A stretch of 64,000 nt of DNA. Origin: Paenibacillus sp. FSL A5-0031. GTDB taxonomy: Bacteria > Bacillota > Bacilli > Paenibacillales > Paenibacillaceae. The DNA lies in NCBI RefSeq assembly GCF_001956295.1, contig NZ_MRTD01000018.1, forward strand, positions 62,001 to 126,000, read 5' to 3'. This document shows, piece by piece, positions 30,489-41,500 of the stretch (position 1 is its first letter; each line of letters opens with the position of its first letter). A program made the translations under genes and the position numbers. Under the pieces are notes generated by a model. It was given only the letters and a program-made list of their open reading frames with translations. It did not search any database and was not told the DNA's origin.

Positions 30489-32195
30489 ATGAACTTTGAC
30501 TTAAGTATAGTACCTTTCAGTCGAAGAGAATCGTTCCTAGCGATCTCCATTTTGCCTGAAGCCAAAGATAGACAACAAGGCCTATATATGCGCACCGTGC
30601 GCGGTGGCGATGATAAATTCGGCGAAGCTTTCCATATCGATATGCTTGATGAAAGCGGCCAATCTGTATCTTTCCTGTCCAAAGCTTCCCCAGAGCGGAT
30701 TCAGTTGATCTCGGAACGCGGCTTAACGGCAGAAATTTGTATATCTGACAGCCGGACATTCCGAGTTCGCGCGAACGGCTGCGGAATTCGCTTGACCTTC
30801 CGTACGGCCGCTTACGATTATGCCTATCAAGCGTCACCTAGCAGCTGGGAAGTAAACAGCTTCACCCATGAATGCAGGTTCATGCTTTCTGCGCTTGTTG
30901 GCGAGCTGCGGATGGAAGTTCCATGGGACAAAATCAAAAGCTCATATGTTATCGCAAACTTCTTGCCGGACAATAAAACGGGTAAAATAGAATTTGCTAT
31001 TGAAGAGTTTAGGACCATTTTGGAGCCGCGGATGGCTTGGGAACCTTTTGATGATGTCGTTAAGCAAGTGAAGGAAGAGTTTAATTTGTGGTTGAATAAT
31101 AGCTTAACGCTGCCACAACGCTGGGAAGAAAGCCGAGTACTTGCCGCTTATATTACGTGGTCCTGCCTTGTTCCGGCAGAAGGCTGTCTCACTCGGCCAG
31201 CGATGTATATGTCAAAGAACTGGATGACGAATATTTGGAGCTGGGATCACTGTTTTAATGCGATGGCGCTTGTTCGCCATGATCCGAAGCTAGCATGGGA
31301 TCAGTTTATGATTTTCTTTGACCGGCAGGATGAGAGCGGGCTTATCCCGGATTTCATCAACGATAAATATGAACTGTGGAATTGCAACAAACCGCCCATT
31401 CATGGATGGACACTTGCTTGGATGATGGCACGAACGGACTTTATCAAGGAGGCGCAGCTTCAAGAGGTTTATGGGCCTTTGTCCAAATGGACAAAATGGT
31501 GGTTCAACTACCGCGATGGCGATAGCGATGGCATTCCGCAATACAATCATGGCAACGACTCTGGCTGGGATAACAGTACGGCGTTTAATAATGGCATTCC
31601 GGTAGAGAGCCCTGATTTAGCAGCTTTTCTTATTCTTCAAGCAGAGCTTTTAGCTGAAATTGCTGAACGGCTCGGTCATGTGGAAGAAGCAGTCGAATGG
31701 AGACAGCTTGCTGAGGGAACAATGAAAAAAATGATCAGCCATTTTTGGAAAAATGGTCAATTTACAGCCTGCCGATCAGGTACGCATGAGCTATCAGAAG
31801 GTGACAGCCTATTATTGTTCGTTCCAATTATATTGGGCAAACGTCTACCTGAGCATATCCGTACTGCACTGCTAGAAGGGCTGCGTGATGAGAACAGATT
31901 CTTAACTGCTAATGGCTGGGCGACGGAGAGTGTGAATAGTCCTTTCTATAGTGCTGACGGCTATTGGCGCGGTCCAATCTGGGCGCCCTCGACTATGATA
32001 CTGGTTGAAGGTGCTGCCGCTGCAGGAGATCTTGAGCTTGCTGAGATGGTCTCACGCCGGTTCTGCGCCATGCTGGACCGAAGCGGGATGGCCGAAAATT
32101 TTGATGCGATGACGGGTCAAGGTTTACGTGATCGAGCTTTTACATGGACGTCGAGCGTGTTCCTCATTTTGGGTAATGAGTATACAACCGAATGA
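30489..32195 (+). CDS. Cytoplasmic (alpha/alpha)6-barrel glycosidase, MGH1/GH63-like, locus II
   Basis: 568 residues, no signal peptide. N-terminal beta-rich region (1-180), then a helical barrel with family landmarks: NIWSWDHCFNAMALVRHDP, PPIHGWTLAWMM, GNDSGWDNSTAFNNG (candidate catalytic Asp/Glu loop), YWRGPIWAPSTMIL and GLRDRAFTWTSSVFL. These match the trehalase/glucosidase-like MGH1 superfamily seen in GH63, GH37 and mannosylglycerate hydrolase. AAGGAG precedes the ATG. It probably cleaves imported alpha-linked sugars; the substrate is unknown. A related but distant protein is encoded in locus III. Confidence 0.85.
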   Translation: MNFDLSIVPFSRRESFLAISILPEAKDRQQGLYMRTVRGGDDKFGEAFHIDMLDESGQSVSFLSKASPERIQLISERGLTAEICISDSRTFRVRANGCGIRLTFRTAAYDYAYQASPSSWEVNSFTHECRFMLSALVGELRMEVPWDKIKSSYVIANFLPDNKTGKIEFAIEEFRTILEPRMAWEPFDDVVKQVKEEFNLWLNNSLTLPQRWEESRVLAAYITWSCLVPAEGCLTRPAMYMSKNWMTNIWSWDHCFNAMALVRHDPKLAWDQFMIFFDRQDESGLIPDFINDKYELWNCNKPPIHGWTLAWMMARTDFIKEAQLQEVYGPLSKWTKWWFNYRDGDSDGIPQYNHGNDSGWDNSTAFNNGIPVESPDLAAFLILQAELLAEIAERLGHVEEAVEWRQLAEGTMKKMISHFWKNGQFTACRSGTHELSEGDSLLLFVPIILGKRLPEHIRTALLEGLRDENRFLTANGWATESVNSPFYSADGYWRGPIWAPSTMILVEGAAAAGDLELAEMVSRRFCAMLDRSGMAENFDAMTGQGLRDRAFTWTSSVFLILGNEYTTE

Positions 32196-32386
32196 ATCAC
32201 TGCACTTCCAATAAGCCAATAATAGGCTGACGGGAGGTGCTTTTGACGTTTATGGGAATAAGATCTCATTTGTGATTGGTGGGTTGTCGTCCACAGCAAA
32301 TTTGCTGGAATTGCTTCTCATTGTTTGGTAAAAGAGGTCCATGATACACTTCAAGTATTATGGAGTGGAGGAGGAAGGATGTAATT

Positions 32387-34135
32387 ATGATGAATCATAT
32401 ACTTAAGAAACTCAAAACTCCTCTTTTGTCTGGCTCTTACCGGAGCATACGAACCAAGCTGCTCTTCTGTTTTCTCATTGTGACCATTATTCCGCTGCTC
32501 TCGCTTGGAGCTTTGTCTTATTACCAATCCGCGAAGGTCATTAATTCTCAGTTTGGCAAATATGGAGATAATGCAGTGGCTCAATTGGAACAGCAGATGA
32601 GCTCTTATTTGAATCGAATGAATCAGACAACAGAAACTATTTATTCCTATTTGCTTGATCCTGCGCGCGTTGATCTAAGTGATCGCGTGCCGACAACGTA
32701 TAAAGATATCATGGATAAAAATGATTTCGAAGCACTTTTGAAAGCGCTTAAATCCGATCGGACGATTGGAATCTATATTATTACCAGTTCCGGCTATTAT
32801 TATGGCGAAAATAATCTTGATGTATCCAAGCTCAGTCTTATTCCCGCATGGCAAGCCATGATCCATTCGATTGGCGGCAAGTATTGGTTAGGATTTTACT
32901 CTCAGAACCATGCTATGGGCGAAACGATGGAGAACGGGATCTCATTGCTTGGCTTGGCAGTACCGGTTAATAGTCCTTACGGAGCGCTGCGAGGCAGTAA
33001 AATTTTAATCGAAGAAAATGCCGAAGATCTGCTTCATATGTTCAAGCTGTTCGAGAATGATACGAAGGCACATCTCAAAATTGATGATCCACAGGGAAGA
33101 ATTATCTATGAGACGGCAACTGACTTCGAGCCCAAAGAGAGTGACATCTTATGGACTAAATCTCTTGCTGTTAATGGGTGGAGCATTGAGGCAAGATTGC
33201 CTGCTGCATCCTTTTATCGCTCTTCCGACATTATACGCTCGAATACCGTCATCGTCGCTTTTGGCTCCTGTCTGCTGGCCTTTGGACTTGCATACTTGTT
33301 CTCTTCCCGGTTTACCGCACGGATTCGCCGCCTTAAGGATGCGATGCAGAAGGTAAGCTTCGGAAAGCTGCATACAAGGACTCAGGTTGAATCCCATGAC
33401 GAGCTAGGCATCCTAGATACAAGCTTTAATAATATGGTCAGCGGGATACAATCGTTAATTGGCGAAGTTGAACGGAGCGAGCGACTGAAGAAGGAGGCGG
33501 AGCTTAAGGCTTTCCATTATCAAATTAATCCACATTTACTGTTTAACACGCTTAATTCGATTCAATGGAAAGCAAGGCTGCAAGGAGCAGAAGATATCCG
33601 TCAGATGCTGTATCACCTTACGATGGTGCTTGAGGGTAATTTGGATATCTCACAAGAGTTGATTTCTATGGAACGTGAGCTTCGGATGATTGATCATTTT
33701 TTGAAAATTCAAGAAGTGCGCTACGGTTCCACGTTCGAGTATGAGCTGGAATGCGAGGAGCATTTGAAACGCTATCTGATTCCTCGAATGACGCTGCAGC
33801 CATTGTTCGAAAATATTTTTTTCCATGGCTTCGAGGATGGCATGGGTGTGATCCGTTTGACTGTACAGGAGAAAGGAAATCATTTATTGCTTAGTTTATC
33901 TGATAACGGAGCTGGCATTTCACCAGATAAGCTAAAGCTTCTACTATTGCCCAATATGACGAATCGCAAGGGCCGAGGAGGACTTGGAGTGCAAAATGCC
34001 GATCAGAAATTCAAACTGCATTTTGGCCTGCAGTATGGGTTAACCGTACAATCGATTCAGGGTGAAGGGACTACGATCATCATTGAATGGCCCAAAAAGG
34101 AGGATAACCTGCATGGAAGCAACCAAAATGATTAA
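32387..34135 (+). CDS. YesM-type sensor histidine kinase, locus II
   Basis: 582 residues. First membrane helix about residues 22-45, extracellular sensor, second helix about 275-295, HAMP after SSRFTARIRRLKDAM, phospho-acceptor H383 in YQINPHLLFNTLN, ATPase motifs LQPLFENIFFHGF, LSDNGAGI and GRGGLGVQN. Start: ATG 8 bases after the GGAGGAGGAAGG run; the frame is open nine codons further up inside that run. Overlaps the regulator gene by 23 bases. Confidence 0.93.
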   Translation: MMNHILKKLKTPLLSGSYRSIRTKLLFCFLIVTIIPLLSLGALSYYQSAKVINSQFGKYGDNAVAQLEQQMSSYLNRMNQTTETIYSYLLDPARVDLSDRVPTTYKDIMDKNDFEALLKALKSDRTIGIYIITSSGYYYGENNLDVSKLSLIPAWQAMIHSIGGKYWLGFYSQNHAMGETMENGISLLGLAVPVNSPYGALRGSKILIEENAEDLLHMFKLFENDTKAHLKIDDPQGRIIYETATDFEPKESDILWTKSLAVNGWSIEARLPAASFYRSSDIIRSNTVIVAFGSCLLAFGLAYLFSSRFTARIRRLKDAMQKVSFGKLHTRTQVESHDELGILDTSFNNMVSGIQSLIGEVERSERLKKEAELKAFHYQINPHLLFNTLNSIQWKARLQGAEDIRQMLYHLTMVLEGNLDISQELISMERELRMIDHFLKIQEVRYGSTFEYELECEEHLKRYLIPRMTLQPLFENIFFHGFEDGMGVIRLTVQEKGNHLLLSLSDNGAGISPDKLKLLLLPNMTNRKGRGGLGVQNADQKFKLHFGLQYGLTVQSIQGEGTTIIIEWPKKEDNLHGSNQND

Positions 34136-35330
34136 GGTGTTAATCGCAGATGACGAAAGTATTGTCCGCAAAGGACTTCGTTCAACCGTTCCTTGGGATA
34201 AATATGGTATGGAAGTGGTCGCTGACGCTCCAAACGGCCGCAAAGCCTGGGATGCTTTTCTTGAACATCAGCCTGAAGTTCTCATAACAGATATTGTCAT
34301 GCCCGAGATGGATGGCATCGAATTATCACGGAAAGTAAAGGAGAAGGCTCCTCATACAAAAATAATTTTACTCAGCTGCCACCGGGATTTTGAATACGCG
34401 CAGCAGGGCATGAAGCTGGGTGCATCAGGTTATCTGCTCAAAACCGCCTTCGAGGACGAAGAGCTGGAAGGAATGCTGGCGAAGTTCCAGATTGAACTGG
34501 GGGCGGCTTCGGAATCCGCGGTGCCTGAAGAAAATGGCATTGATCAAGGAGAACGCTTGAGTACCCTGTTGTACGCTTGGTTGAATGGACATAACAATAA
34601 ATTTATTGGCGAGATGGAGAAACGTACTTGCGAGGAGTGGTCTTTCCATGGCGAGCCTGTCTATATCTATTTGGTCAAGACTTCAGGCTGCGAGTCATCC
34701 TGGCTTGACCTATTGAAGAAAGTGACATACGAGGATCAAAGGATTTGTGAAGGGACGATTATTCCTTATGGGGAGGAACGCTGCTACTGTATCGTCCCGC
34801 AATCTAAATTAAATGTCTTGGACATGCTGCTAGTGGAGCAAAAGAGCAAGAATACGAAGCTGCAGTGGGCCAAAAGAGGGCCGCTCATGCATGCGGATGA
34901 ACGACTTCAAGCATGGTCAGCGCTTCATAAAGAAGCAGAACTGGAGAAAGCCCACAGCGTATCCGCAGTGGATTGGCCGGAGGCAATTTGGCGTGCAGTT
35001 AACTTGCTGCATGATAACCCAGCGGCAGATTGGTCAGTCAGCGACGTGGCCAAACAGGTCGGCCTCAGCCGCAGCCATTTCTCGATCCTGTTCAAAAAAG
35101 CAGTAGGGGACAGCTTTGTCGCCTATCAGTATAAACGCAAGCTGAAATTGGCATATGTGTTATTGAAAGAAACGACGCTTACGATGCAGGACATAGCCGA
35201 GCGTACAGGGCTTGGCGATAGCAAATATTTCAGTAAATGGTTCAAGCGCTGCACGGGGCAAACGCCCAGCTACTACCGTACCCAACAAAAAGGCAGTACG
35301 CTCCAAACAGATGTGCACCTTCCCAAGTAA
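34113..35330 (+). CDS. YesN-type response regulator with AraC domain, locus II
   Basis: 405 residues. Receiver 5-125 with D13-D14, phospho-acceptor D60 (LITDIVMPEMDG), and K in YLLKTAF, where the usual KP proline is threonine. Short linker, then an AraC domain (about 300-395: WSVSDVAKQVGLSRSHFSIL, MQDIAERTGLGDSKYFSKWF). ATG 9 bases after AAGGAGG. Likely activates the binding-protein promoter just downstream. Confidence 0.93.
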   Translation: MEATKMIKVLIADDESIVRKGLRSTVPWDKYGMEVVADAPNGRKAWDAFLEHQPEVLITDIVMPEMDGIELSRKVKEKAPHTKIILLSCHRDFEYAQQGMKLGASGYLLKTAFEDEELEGMLAKFQIELGAASESAVPEENGIDQGERLSTLLYAWLNGHNNKFIGEMEKRTCEEWSFHGEPVYIYLVKTSGCESSWLDLLKKVTYEDQRICEGTIIPYGEERCYCIVPQSKLNVLDMLLVEQKSKNTKLQWAKRGPLMHADERLQAWSALHKEAELEKAHSVSAVDWPEAIWRAVNLLHDNPAADWSVSDVAKQVGLSRSHFSILFKKAVGDSFVAYQYKRKLKLAYVLLKETTLTMQDIAERTGLGDSKYFSKWFKRCTGQTPSYYRTQQKGSTLQTDVHLPK

Positions 35331-35337
35331 ATCGAAC

Positions 35338-35372
35338 AAAACCACACCAACATTCGAATGTTTAACGGTTTT
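35338..35372 (+). promoter_or_regulatory. Nested palindrome upstream of the locus II binding-protein gene
   Basis: AACATTCGAATGTT is a perfect 14-bp palindrome, enclosed by AAAACC and GGTTTT arms. It may be a weak terminator of the kinase-regulator transcript or an operator for the YesN-type regulator. Confidence 0.45.
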
Positions 35373-35384
35373 GTAGCGCTTTCA
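35371..35384 (-). promoter_or_regulatory. cre-like CcpA site
   Basis: Minus-strand TGAAAGCGCTACAA matches cre at 12 of 14 positions, about 60 bases before the lipoprotein start codon. The central AAAGCGCT is especially typical. Confidence 0.6.
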
Positions 35385-35445
35385 TTTTTATTAAGATGAA
35401 AGCAGTTCAATTACGAAGTACTACACGGATAGGGGAGCTGCCAGA

Positions 35446-36726
35446 ATGAAGAACAAAATTTCTCTTATTATTGTTACGACGGTTATGACTGTGACAATGC
35501 TTGCTGCATGTTCAGGTAATAACGAAAGTACAAATGGCACGACTGCGAAGCCTGATAATGAAAAAGGTTCTACAGCTTTGAAAACGCTTCGATTCGCTAC
35601 ATGGGATACTGGGGATGCGCTCAAGATTGAGCAGGATATCGCTAAGAAGTTCGAAGCCAATCATCCTGGCACGAAGGTTCAAGTAGAGGCTTACGCAGAT
35701 GGATTTGACCAAAAGCTGGCTGCAGGCTTCGGGGCTACAAATCCTCCCGATGTCATGTACATGTGGGATTTTCCAACCTATCACCAGTCGCTTGAGCCGC
35801 TTAACAGCTATGCAGACAGTGATGCGGACCTGAAAAAGGATGACTTCTACAGCGGCCTATTTAATTACGCGACAATTGACAACAACCTTTATGGCATTCC
35901 GGCAGGTTTCACGACACGTGTTGTGTACTACAACAAGAAAATGTTTGATGATGCGAAGATTCCTTATCCGAAGGATGGCTGGACATGGGATGAGTTCCAA
36001 GAAATCTCGAAGCAACTGACGGACAAAACAAAGAAGCAATATGGCTTCGGAGTTCGGGCTGAGAATGACACTTATGATCTGCAAGGGTTTGTATGGAGCA
36101 ATGGCAGCTCCTATATATCGGATGACGGTAAAACAATAGACGGTTACATGAACAGCAGCGAAACAGCAGGTGTGATTCAAATGTTTGGCGACATGTTAAA
36201 GAACGGCTCTGCCGTGCTTGCAGGTGGTAAAGGTCAACAAAGCGGCGAGGATATTTTTAAAGCTGGCAAAATCGCTATGTGGGAGAGCGGAATTTGGCCG
36301 CTCGAATCTTTCAAGCAAGCTGGCATTGATGTAGGCACCGTGGAGATGCCGGCATTTCCAGGCAAGCAGGTTAAAGGCGTTGTCGCAGAATCTGCGCTGT
36401 CCATTGCGAAGGATTCCAAGCAAAAGGATTTGGCTTGGGAATTTATCAAATATTATGTATCGAACGAAGCGATCAAGATGCGCGTAGCTGATTTGCCAGT
36501 AAGATTAAGCGTCGTGGAAGAGCTCAAAAAAGATCAAGATCCTCTGTACAAGCCGTACTATACGATGCTTGAACGTTCTGATAATACACCGGCTTTCCTG
36601 CTTAACGCAAAGTGGAATGAAGTGAATAGACAGCTTTCCGCGGCAGTAGAAGCAGTTATGCATGGCAGTAATGCGCAGGAAGCATTGAATCAGGCGGTAA
36701 AAGATAGCGAGCGTTACTTGAAATAA
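35446..36726 (+). CDS. Sugar ABC transporter substrate-binding lipoprotein, locus II
   Basis: 426 residues. Signal peptide with lipobox MLAAC near residue 22, then the family-1 solute-binding fold (LRFATWDTGDALKIEQDIA, PPDVMYMWDFPTYH). GGGGAG precedes the ATG by about 9 bases. Directly followed by two permeases and a GH2 beta-galactosidase, so a beta-galactoside or related oligosaccharide is the likely ligand. Confidence 0.94.
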   Translation: MKNKISLIIVTTVMTVTMLAACSGNNESTNGTTAKPDNEKGSTALKTLRFATWDTGDALKIEQDIAKKFEANHPGTKVQVEAYADGFDQKLAAGFGATNPPDVMYMWDFPTYHQSLEPLNSYADSDADLKKDDFYSGLFNYATIDNNLYGIPAGFTTRVVYYNKKMFDDAKIPYPKDGWTWDEFQEISKQLTDKTKKQYGFGVRAENDTYDLQGFVWSNGSSYISDDGKTIDGYMNSSETAGVIQMFGDMLKNGSAVLAGGKGQQSGEDIFKAGKIAMWESGIWPLESFKQAGIDVGTVEMPAFPGKQVKGVVAESALSIAKDSKQKDLAWEFIKYYVSNEAIKMRVADLPVRLSVVEELKKDQDPLYKPYYTMLERSDNTPAFLLNAKWNEVNRQLSAAVEAVMHGSNAQEALNQAVKDSERYLK

Positions 36727-36755
36727 CATTATAGCTGCAGAAAGAAGGTTAGGAG

Positions 36756-37733
36756 ATGGCTCAGACCTACCCACAGACAGCAGGAAAACATTCAGCCAGC
36801 CTGAAACGCAGATGGGGTGGGGCTGTGCCCTACCTCTTCATTTTTCCATGGATCTTCGGATTCCTCGTTTTTACTTTGGGACCGTTGTTGTTTTCACTTA
36901 TTATTTCTTTTTTTGATTGGCCGATCGTGGGCAAGGTGCAATTTATTGGATTTGGCAATTATGTAGAAATGTTTACAGATGATCCGTTGTTTTGGAAATC
37001 ATTCGGCGTCACGATTAAGTTTGCAGTGCTATTTGTTCCGCTCAATATTGCAGTTGGGCTCGGACTTGCGATTCTTCTTAACCAGAAGACACGGGGCAGT
37101 GCGATTTTTCGAACAGCATTTTATTTGCCTTCTGTTATTTCAGGTGTTGCTTTAGCAATGATCTGGTCTTGGGTTTACAGCGGTGATTACGGCATATTGA
37201 ATTATTTTCTGTCACTCGTCGGTGTACAAGGCCCGGACTGGCTGAATGAAACACAGTGGTCTCTCGTAGCCATGGTTGTCGCAAGCCTATGGGGACAAGG
37301 CGCAATGATGCTCGTCTTTCTCGCTGGGCTCAAAGGGATTCCAAAGGATCTTTATGAATCCGCATCGATTGATGGGGCGGGTATGATTAGGCAGTTCATC
37401 AGCGTAACGATTCCGCTGCTAACGCCGACGATTTTGTTCAACCTAATTACTTCTATTATAGCGGCGTTTCAACAGCTCACTCTCGCGTTATTGCTCACGG
37501 GCGGAGGCCCTATGAAATCTACGTACTTCTATGCGATGTACATGTATGAGAATGCGTTCAAGTTTTTCAAAATGGGCTACTCTGCTGCAAATGCATGGTT
37601 TATGTTTCTCATTGTGCTCACATTGACTTTTTTTGTATTCAAGTCGTCAGAGGCTTGGGTGTTCTATGAAGGTGAAATGAAACGTTTGCCGGAGAAGAAA
37701 TCAAAGTCCAGTGGAAAGGGGAGATCCGTATGA
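36756..37733 (+). CDS. Sugar ABC permease, MalF/UgpA type, locus II
   Basis: 325 residues, six hydrophobic segments, EAA-type loop ESASIDGAGMIRQFISVTIP. Overlaps the next permease gene by 4 bases (ATGA). The C-terminus carries a basic tail (KRLPEKKSKSSGKGRSV). Confidence 0.94.
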   Translation: MAQTYPQTAGKHSASLKRRWGGAVPYLFIFPWIFGFLVFTLGPLLFSLIISFFDWPIVGKVQFIGFGNYVEMFTDDPLFWKSFGVTIKFAVLFVPLNIAVGLGLAILLNQKTRGSAIFRTAFYLPSVISGVALAMIWSWVYSGDYGILNYFLSLVGVQGPDWLNETQWSLVAMVVASLWGQGAMMLVFLAGLKGIPKDLYESASIDGAGMIRQFISVTIPLLTPTILFNLITSIIAAFQQLTLALLLTGGGPMKSTYFYAMYMYENAFKFFKMGYSAANAWFMFLIVLTLTFFVFKSSEAWVFYEGEMKRLPEKKSKSSGKGRSV

Positions 37734-38542
37734 GGCGGATCATCGTTTATTCGCTGTTGATCTTCTGCTCGCTGATGTTCGCTGCCCCGTTATTTTGGGC
37801 GTTAACGACCGCTCTTAAGTCGCAGACGGAGCTGTATCTTTTTCCGCCAAAATGGATTCCTTCGGTTTGGAAATTCAGCAACTTTGCGGAAGCATGGACA
37901 ACGCAACCTTTTAACTTATTTCTCAAAAATACGCTTATCGTAACTTCGTTGTCTACGATTGGCCAGTTAATATCCTGTACTCTAGTAGCTTACGGGTTCG
38001 CGAGATTTGATTTTAAGGGTCGCAATCTCCTTTTCCTAGTTGTACTAGCGACGATGATGGTTCCTTGGGAAGTGACAATGATTCCGCAGTATATGGAGTT
38101 CAACTATTTGGGATGGATTAATACGCTCAAACCGCTTATCGTACCTTCTTGGTTCGGTTCAGCTTACTTCATATTTTTGCTGAGGCAGTTTATTCTTACG
38201 ATTCCGCGTGAGCTTGATGAGGCGGCAACTATAGATGGGGCGAGCAAATTTGGAATTCTTGTGCGGATTATAGTGCCGCTCATGGGACCTTCGCTCATTT
38301 TAGTCGCTGTGTTTCAAATTATGAGCTGCTGGAATGATTATCTGGGGCCGCTTATTTTCCTTAATGATCAGTCAAAGTACACACTGACGCTCGGATTAGC
38401 ACAGTTCAAGGGCATGTTCGGCGTCGATATGCAGTCGATTATGGCGATTACTTGCCTCATCTCGATTCCTCCGCTCGCTGTATTTTTTTTCGCACAGCGT
38501 TATATTGTCGGTGGAATAGCAGGTACGGGGATTAAGGGATAG
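37730..38542 (+). CDS. Sugar ABC permease, MalG/UgpE type, locus II
   Basis: 270 residues, EAA loop DEAATIDGASKFGILVRIIVP, C-terminal YIVGGIAGTGIKG. Heterodimer partner of the overlapping permease. The hydrolase gene starts 53 bases later in the same direction. Confidence 0.94.
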   Translation: MRRIIVYSLLIFCSLMFAAPLFWALTTALKSQTELYLFPPKWIPSVWKFSNFAEAWTTQPFNLFLKNTLIVTSLSTIGQLISCTLVAYGFARFDFKGRNLLFLVVLATMMVPWEVTMIPQYMEFNYLGWINTLKPLIVPSWFGSAYFIFLLRQFILTIPRELDEAATIDGASKFGILVRIIVPLMGPSLILVAVFQIMSCWNDYLGPLIFLNDQSKYTLTLGLAQFKGMFGVDMQSIMAITCLISIPPLAVFFFAQRYIVGGIAGTGIKG

Positions 38543-38595
38543 GCAGCATGAATAGATAGAGTGATAGAGATAGGTTTAGGAGAGGAGCGGCATCG

Positions 38596-41500
38596 ATGCG
38601 AAACGAGAAAATAGAACGCGATTGGGATAACCTTGCCATACTTGCACGTGGACGTGCGAAAAGCCGATCATATTTTATCCCGTATTCCGATCGTGCTGGA
38701 GCTTTGAGCTATGACCGAGGGAGCTCCCCTTGGTTCCGCTCATTAAATGGCAGTTGGAAGTTTCATTATGCGAAGGGGCCTGAGTGGGCACCGGATGGAT
38801 TTTATGAAGACCATTATGATACATCCAGCTGGGATGATATTCAGGTTCCAAGTCATTGGCAACTGAAAGGTTATGGAAATCCGCATTATACAGACTTGTA
38901 TTATCCATTCCCTGTCGATCCGCCTCATGTACCCAATGATAATCCAACAGGCAGCTATATAAGAGAATTCGTGCTGCCTGCACATTGGGATGGAAGAAAG
39001 CTTGCCGTCAAGTTCGATGGCGTAGATAGTGCCTTTCATTTGTGGGTTAACGGGATATTCGTGGGATACAGCCAAGGAAGCCGATTGACATCGGAGTTTG
39101 ATTTGACGCCTTATGCGAAGCCGGGTATCAACCGTCTAGCTGTTCGTGTATACCAGTGGTCGGACGGCAGTTACTTGGAAGATCAGGATATGTGGTATAT
39201 GAGCGGTATTTTTCGAGATGTATATTTGATTTCGGAGCCATCAGCGGTTCGTATTGTGGACTACCGAGTAGTTACCGATTTGGATAGTGAATATTGCGAT
39301 GGGATGTTATCGGTACAGGTGGAACTGAGTGGAGAGGATCTGCAAGGTGAAGTTCGGCTGGAGCTGCTTGGCCCTGAAGGCGCATTTGTTTGTTCAGCGA
39401 TGAATCCAATCGCTTCTGCTGATGGTCAGACTTTCGTAGCAAGTTTTGCCATGCCAATTGTGAAGCCAGCCCTTTGGAGCGCGGAAGCTCCTGCTTTGTA
39501 TCATCTGACAATTAGTATTGTGGATCAGAATGAACAAATGATCGAGACCGTTGCTCAGCGGGTGGGCTTCAGGAAGATAGAAGTAAAGGACGGCCAATTT
39601 CTGGTGAATGGCAAAGCCATTTTGCTCAAAGGCGTAAATCGTCATGACCATCACCCTGATACGGGACGAACAGTCACCCTATCGACGATGGTTCAAGATG
39701 TGAAAATGATGAAACAGCATAACATTAATGCGGTTAGAACGGCACATTATCCGAATGATCCGAGATTTTATGATATTTGTGATGAATACGGTTTGTATGT
39801 TATGGAAGAAACGGACTTAGAGACACATGGCTTCGAGCTTTTGGGCAATATTGCTAAGCTAAGCGATGACCCAGCATGGCAGGAAGCGTATGTGGAGCGG
39901 ATGAGACGTATGGTGGAGAGGGATAAGAATCATCCTTCCATTCTGTTCTGGTCGCTCGGCAACGAATCTGGCTTTGGCTGCAACTTCCGGGCAATGTCGG
40001 AATGGTGCAAACAAAACGATCCGACCCGCCTTATTCACTATGAAGAGGATCGTGAAGCGGAAGTGTGCGACATCGTGAGCACGATGTACTCCTCCGTAGA
40101 GAAGATGGAAGGTTTTGGACAGCTGGTTGATCATCCGAAGCCGCATATCCTATGTGAATTCGCTCATGCGATGGGGAATGGTCCAGGCGGTCTCAAACCC
40201 TATTTTGATACCTTTGATGCTTATCGAAGATTGCAGGGCGGCTTCGTGTGGGAATGGGTCGATCACGGCATTCGCAGGAAAACAGCCGATGGCAAAGTTG
40301 ATTATGCTTATGGTGGAGACTATGGCGATGTTCCTAACAACAGCAATTTTGTTATTGATGGACTTGTTCGACCAGATCGAACGCCTTCACCCGGACTCAT
40401 TGAATATAAGAAGATTATCGAGCCTGTCAGAGTCTTGTATATAAATAATGATCGTATACGAATTACGAATCGGTATGACTTCCTAACGCTGGATCATCTA
40501 TATGCAGATTGGAATGTGACAGTAGAAGGACGGATTGTCCAAAGTGGTGTACTTTCGCTGCCTAGGATAGCACCCGGTGAAAGTGCAGAACTTCGTATTC
40601 CTATGCGAAATGATTCGCAGTTGACCCTCTCAGTGGAAGGAGCGGAGCGCTGGCTGAATATCGGCTTCTCGCTTGCAGCATCTTGTATTTGGGGAGAGCG
40701 AGGGCATGAGATCGCATGGGCTCAGCTTGCTATTGAACCTGCGCGGAGCTGCTCAACAACCCGAGCTGACGGGGATTACGCTAATGAAGGATTGACTTTG
40801 GCAGCAGCCGTAAGTCTACCTATTCCTAGCTTATCGTGCATGGAGGACGGACGACAGATTAGCATTGGGAACGATTATTTCAATTTGGTAATCGATTCAC
40901 GGCAATCAGGGATCAGCTCACTCCGAATAAACGGACAAGAGTTAATAAATAAAGGGCCGCGTCTCAACTTCTGGCGAGCCCCGATTGACAACGATATGTA
41001 TGTCCTGCCCGATTGGCGCAAGGCGCATCTCGATAAATTGACGGAACGAATCGATGATTGCCATTGGGAGCGATTAAATGAAGGGACGATTCGGATCAGA
41101 TGGTCCTCCCGAATTGCTCCGCCTGTCTATGATTGGGGCTTCCGCTGTGAAACGACTTACACTGTAACAGGCACAGGCTTAATCATTATTGATGTGCATG
41201 GCGTACCTGAAGGCAAGCCGCCTGCTATGCTTCCTAAGATTGGATTTCAATTGGAAATGCCATCAGAAATGGATACAGTCAAATGGTATGGCCGTGGTCC
41301 GGGAGAAAATTATTCCGACAGCAAGGAAGCAGGAAGATTTGGTGTGTATACCAAGTCAGTTGATGAACTATTTACCCCATATATCTATCCACAAGAGAAC
41401 GGGAATCGTATGGATGTTCGCTTTGTATCTATTACAGACGGCAGTGGAATTGGGCTGCTGGCGGCAGGTGTAAAGGCGCTTGAGTTCAGTGCTCGACGTT

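Noticed and set aside
32196..32386. Additional small gene after the locus II glycosidase (GGGAGGTG near 32229)
   Set aside because: The frames that follow are short and unrecognised; only a weak promoter-like TTGTTT-N18-TACACT is visible before the kinase gene.
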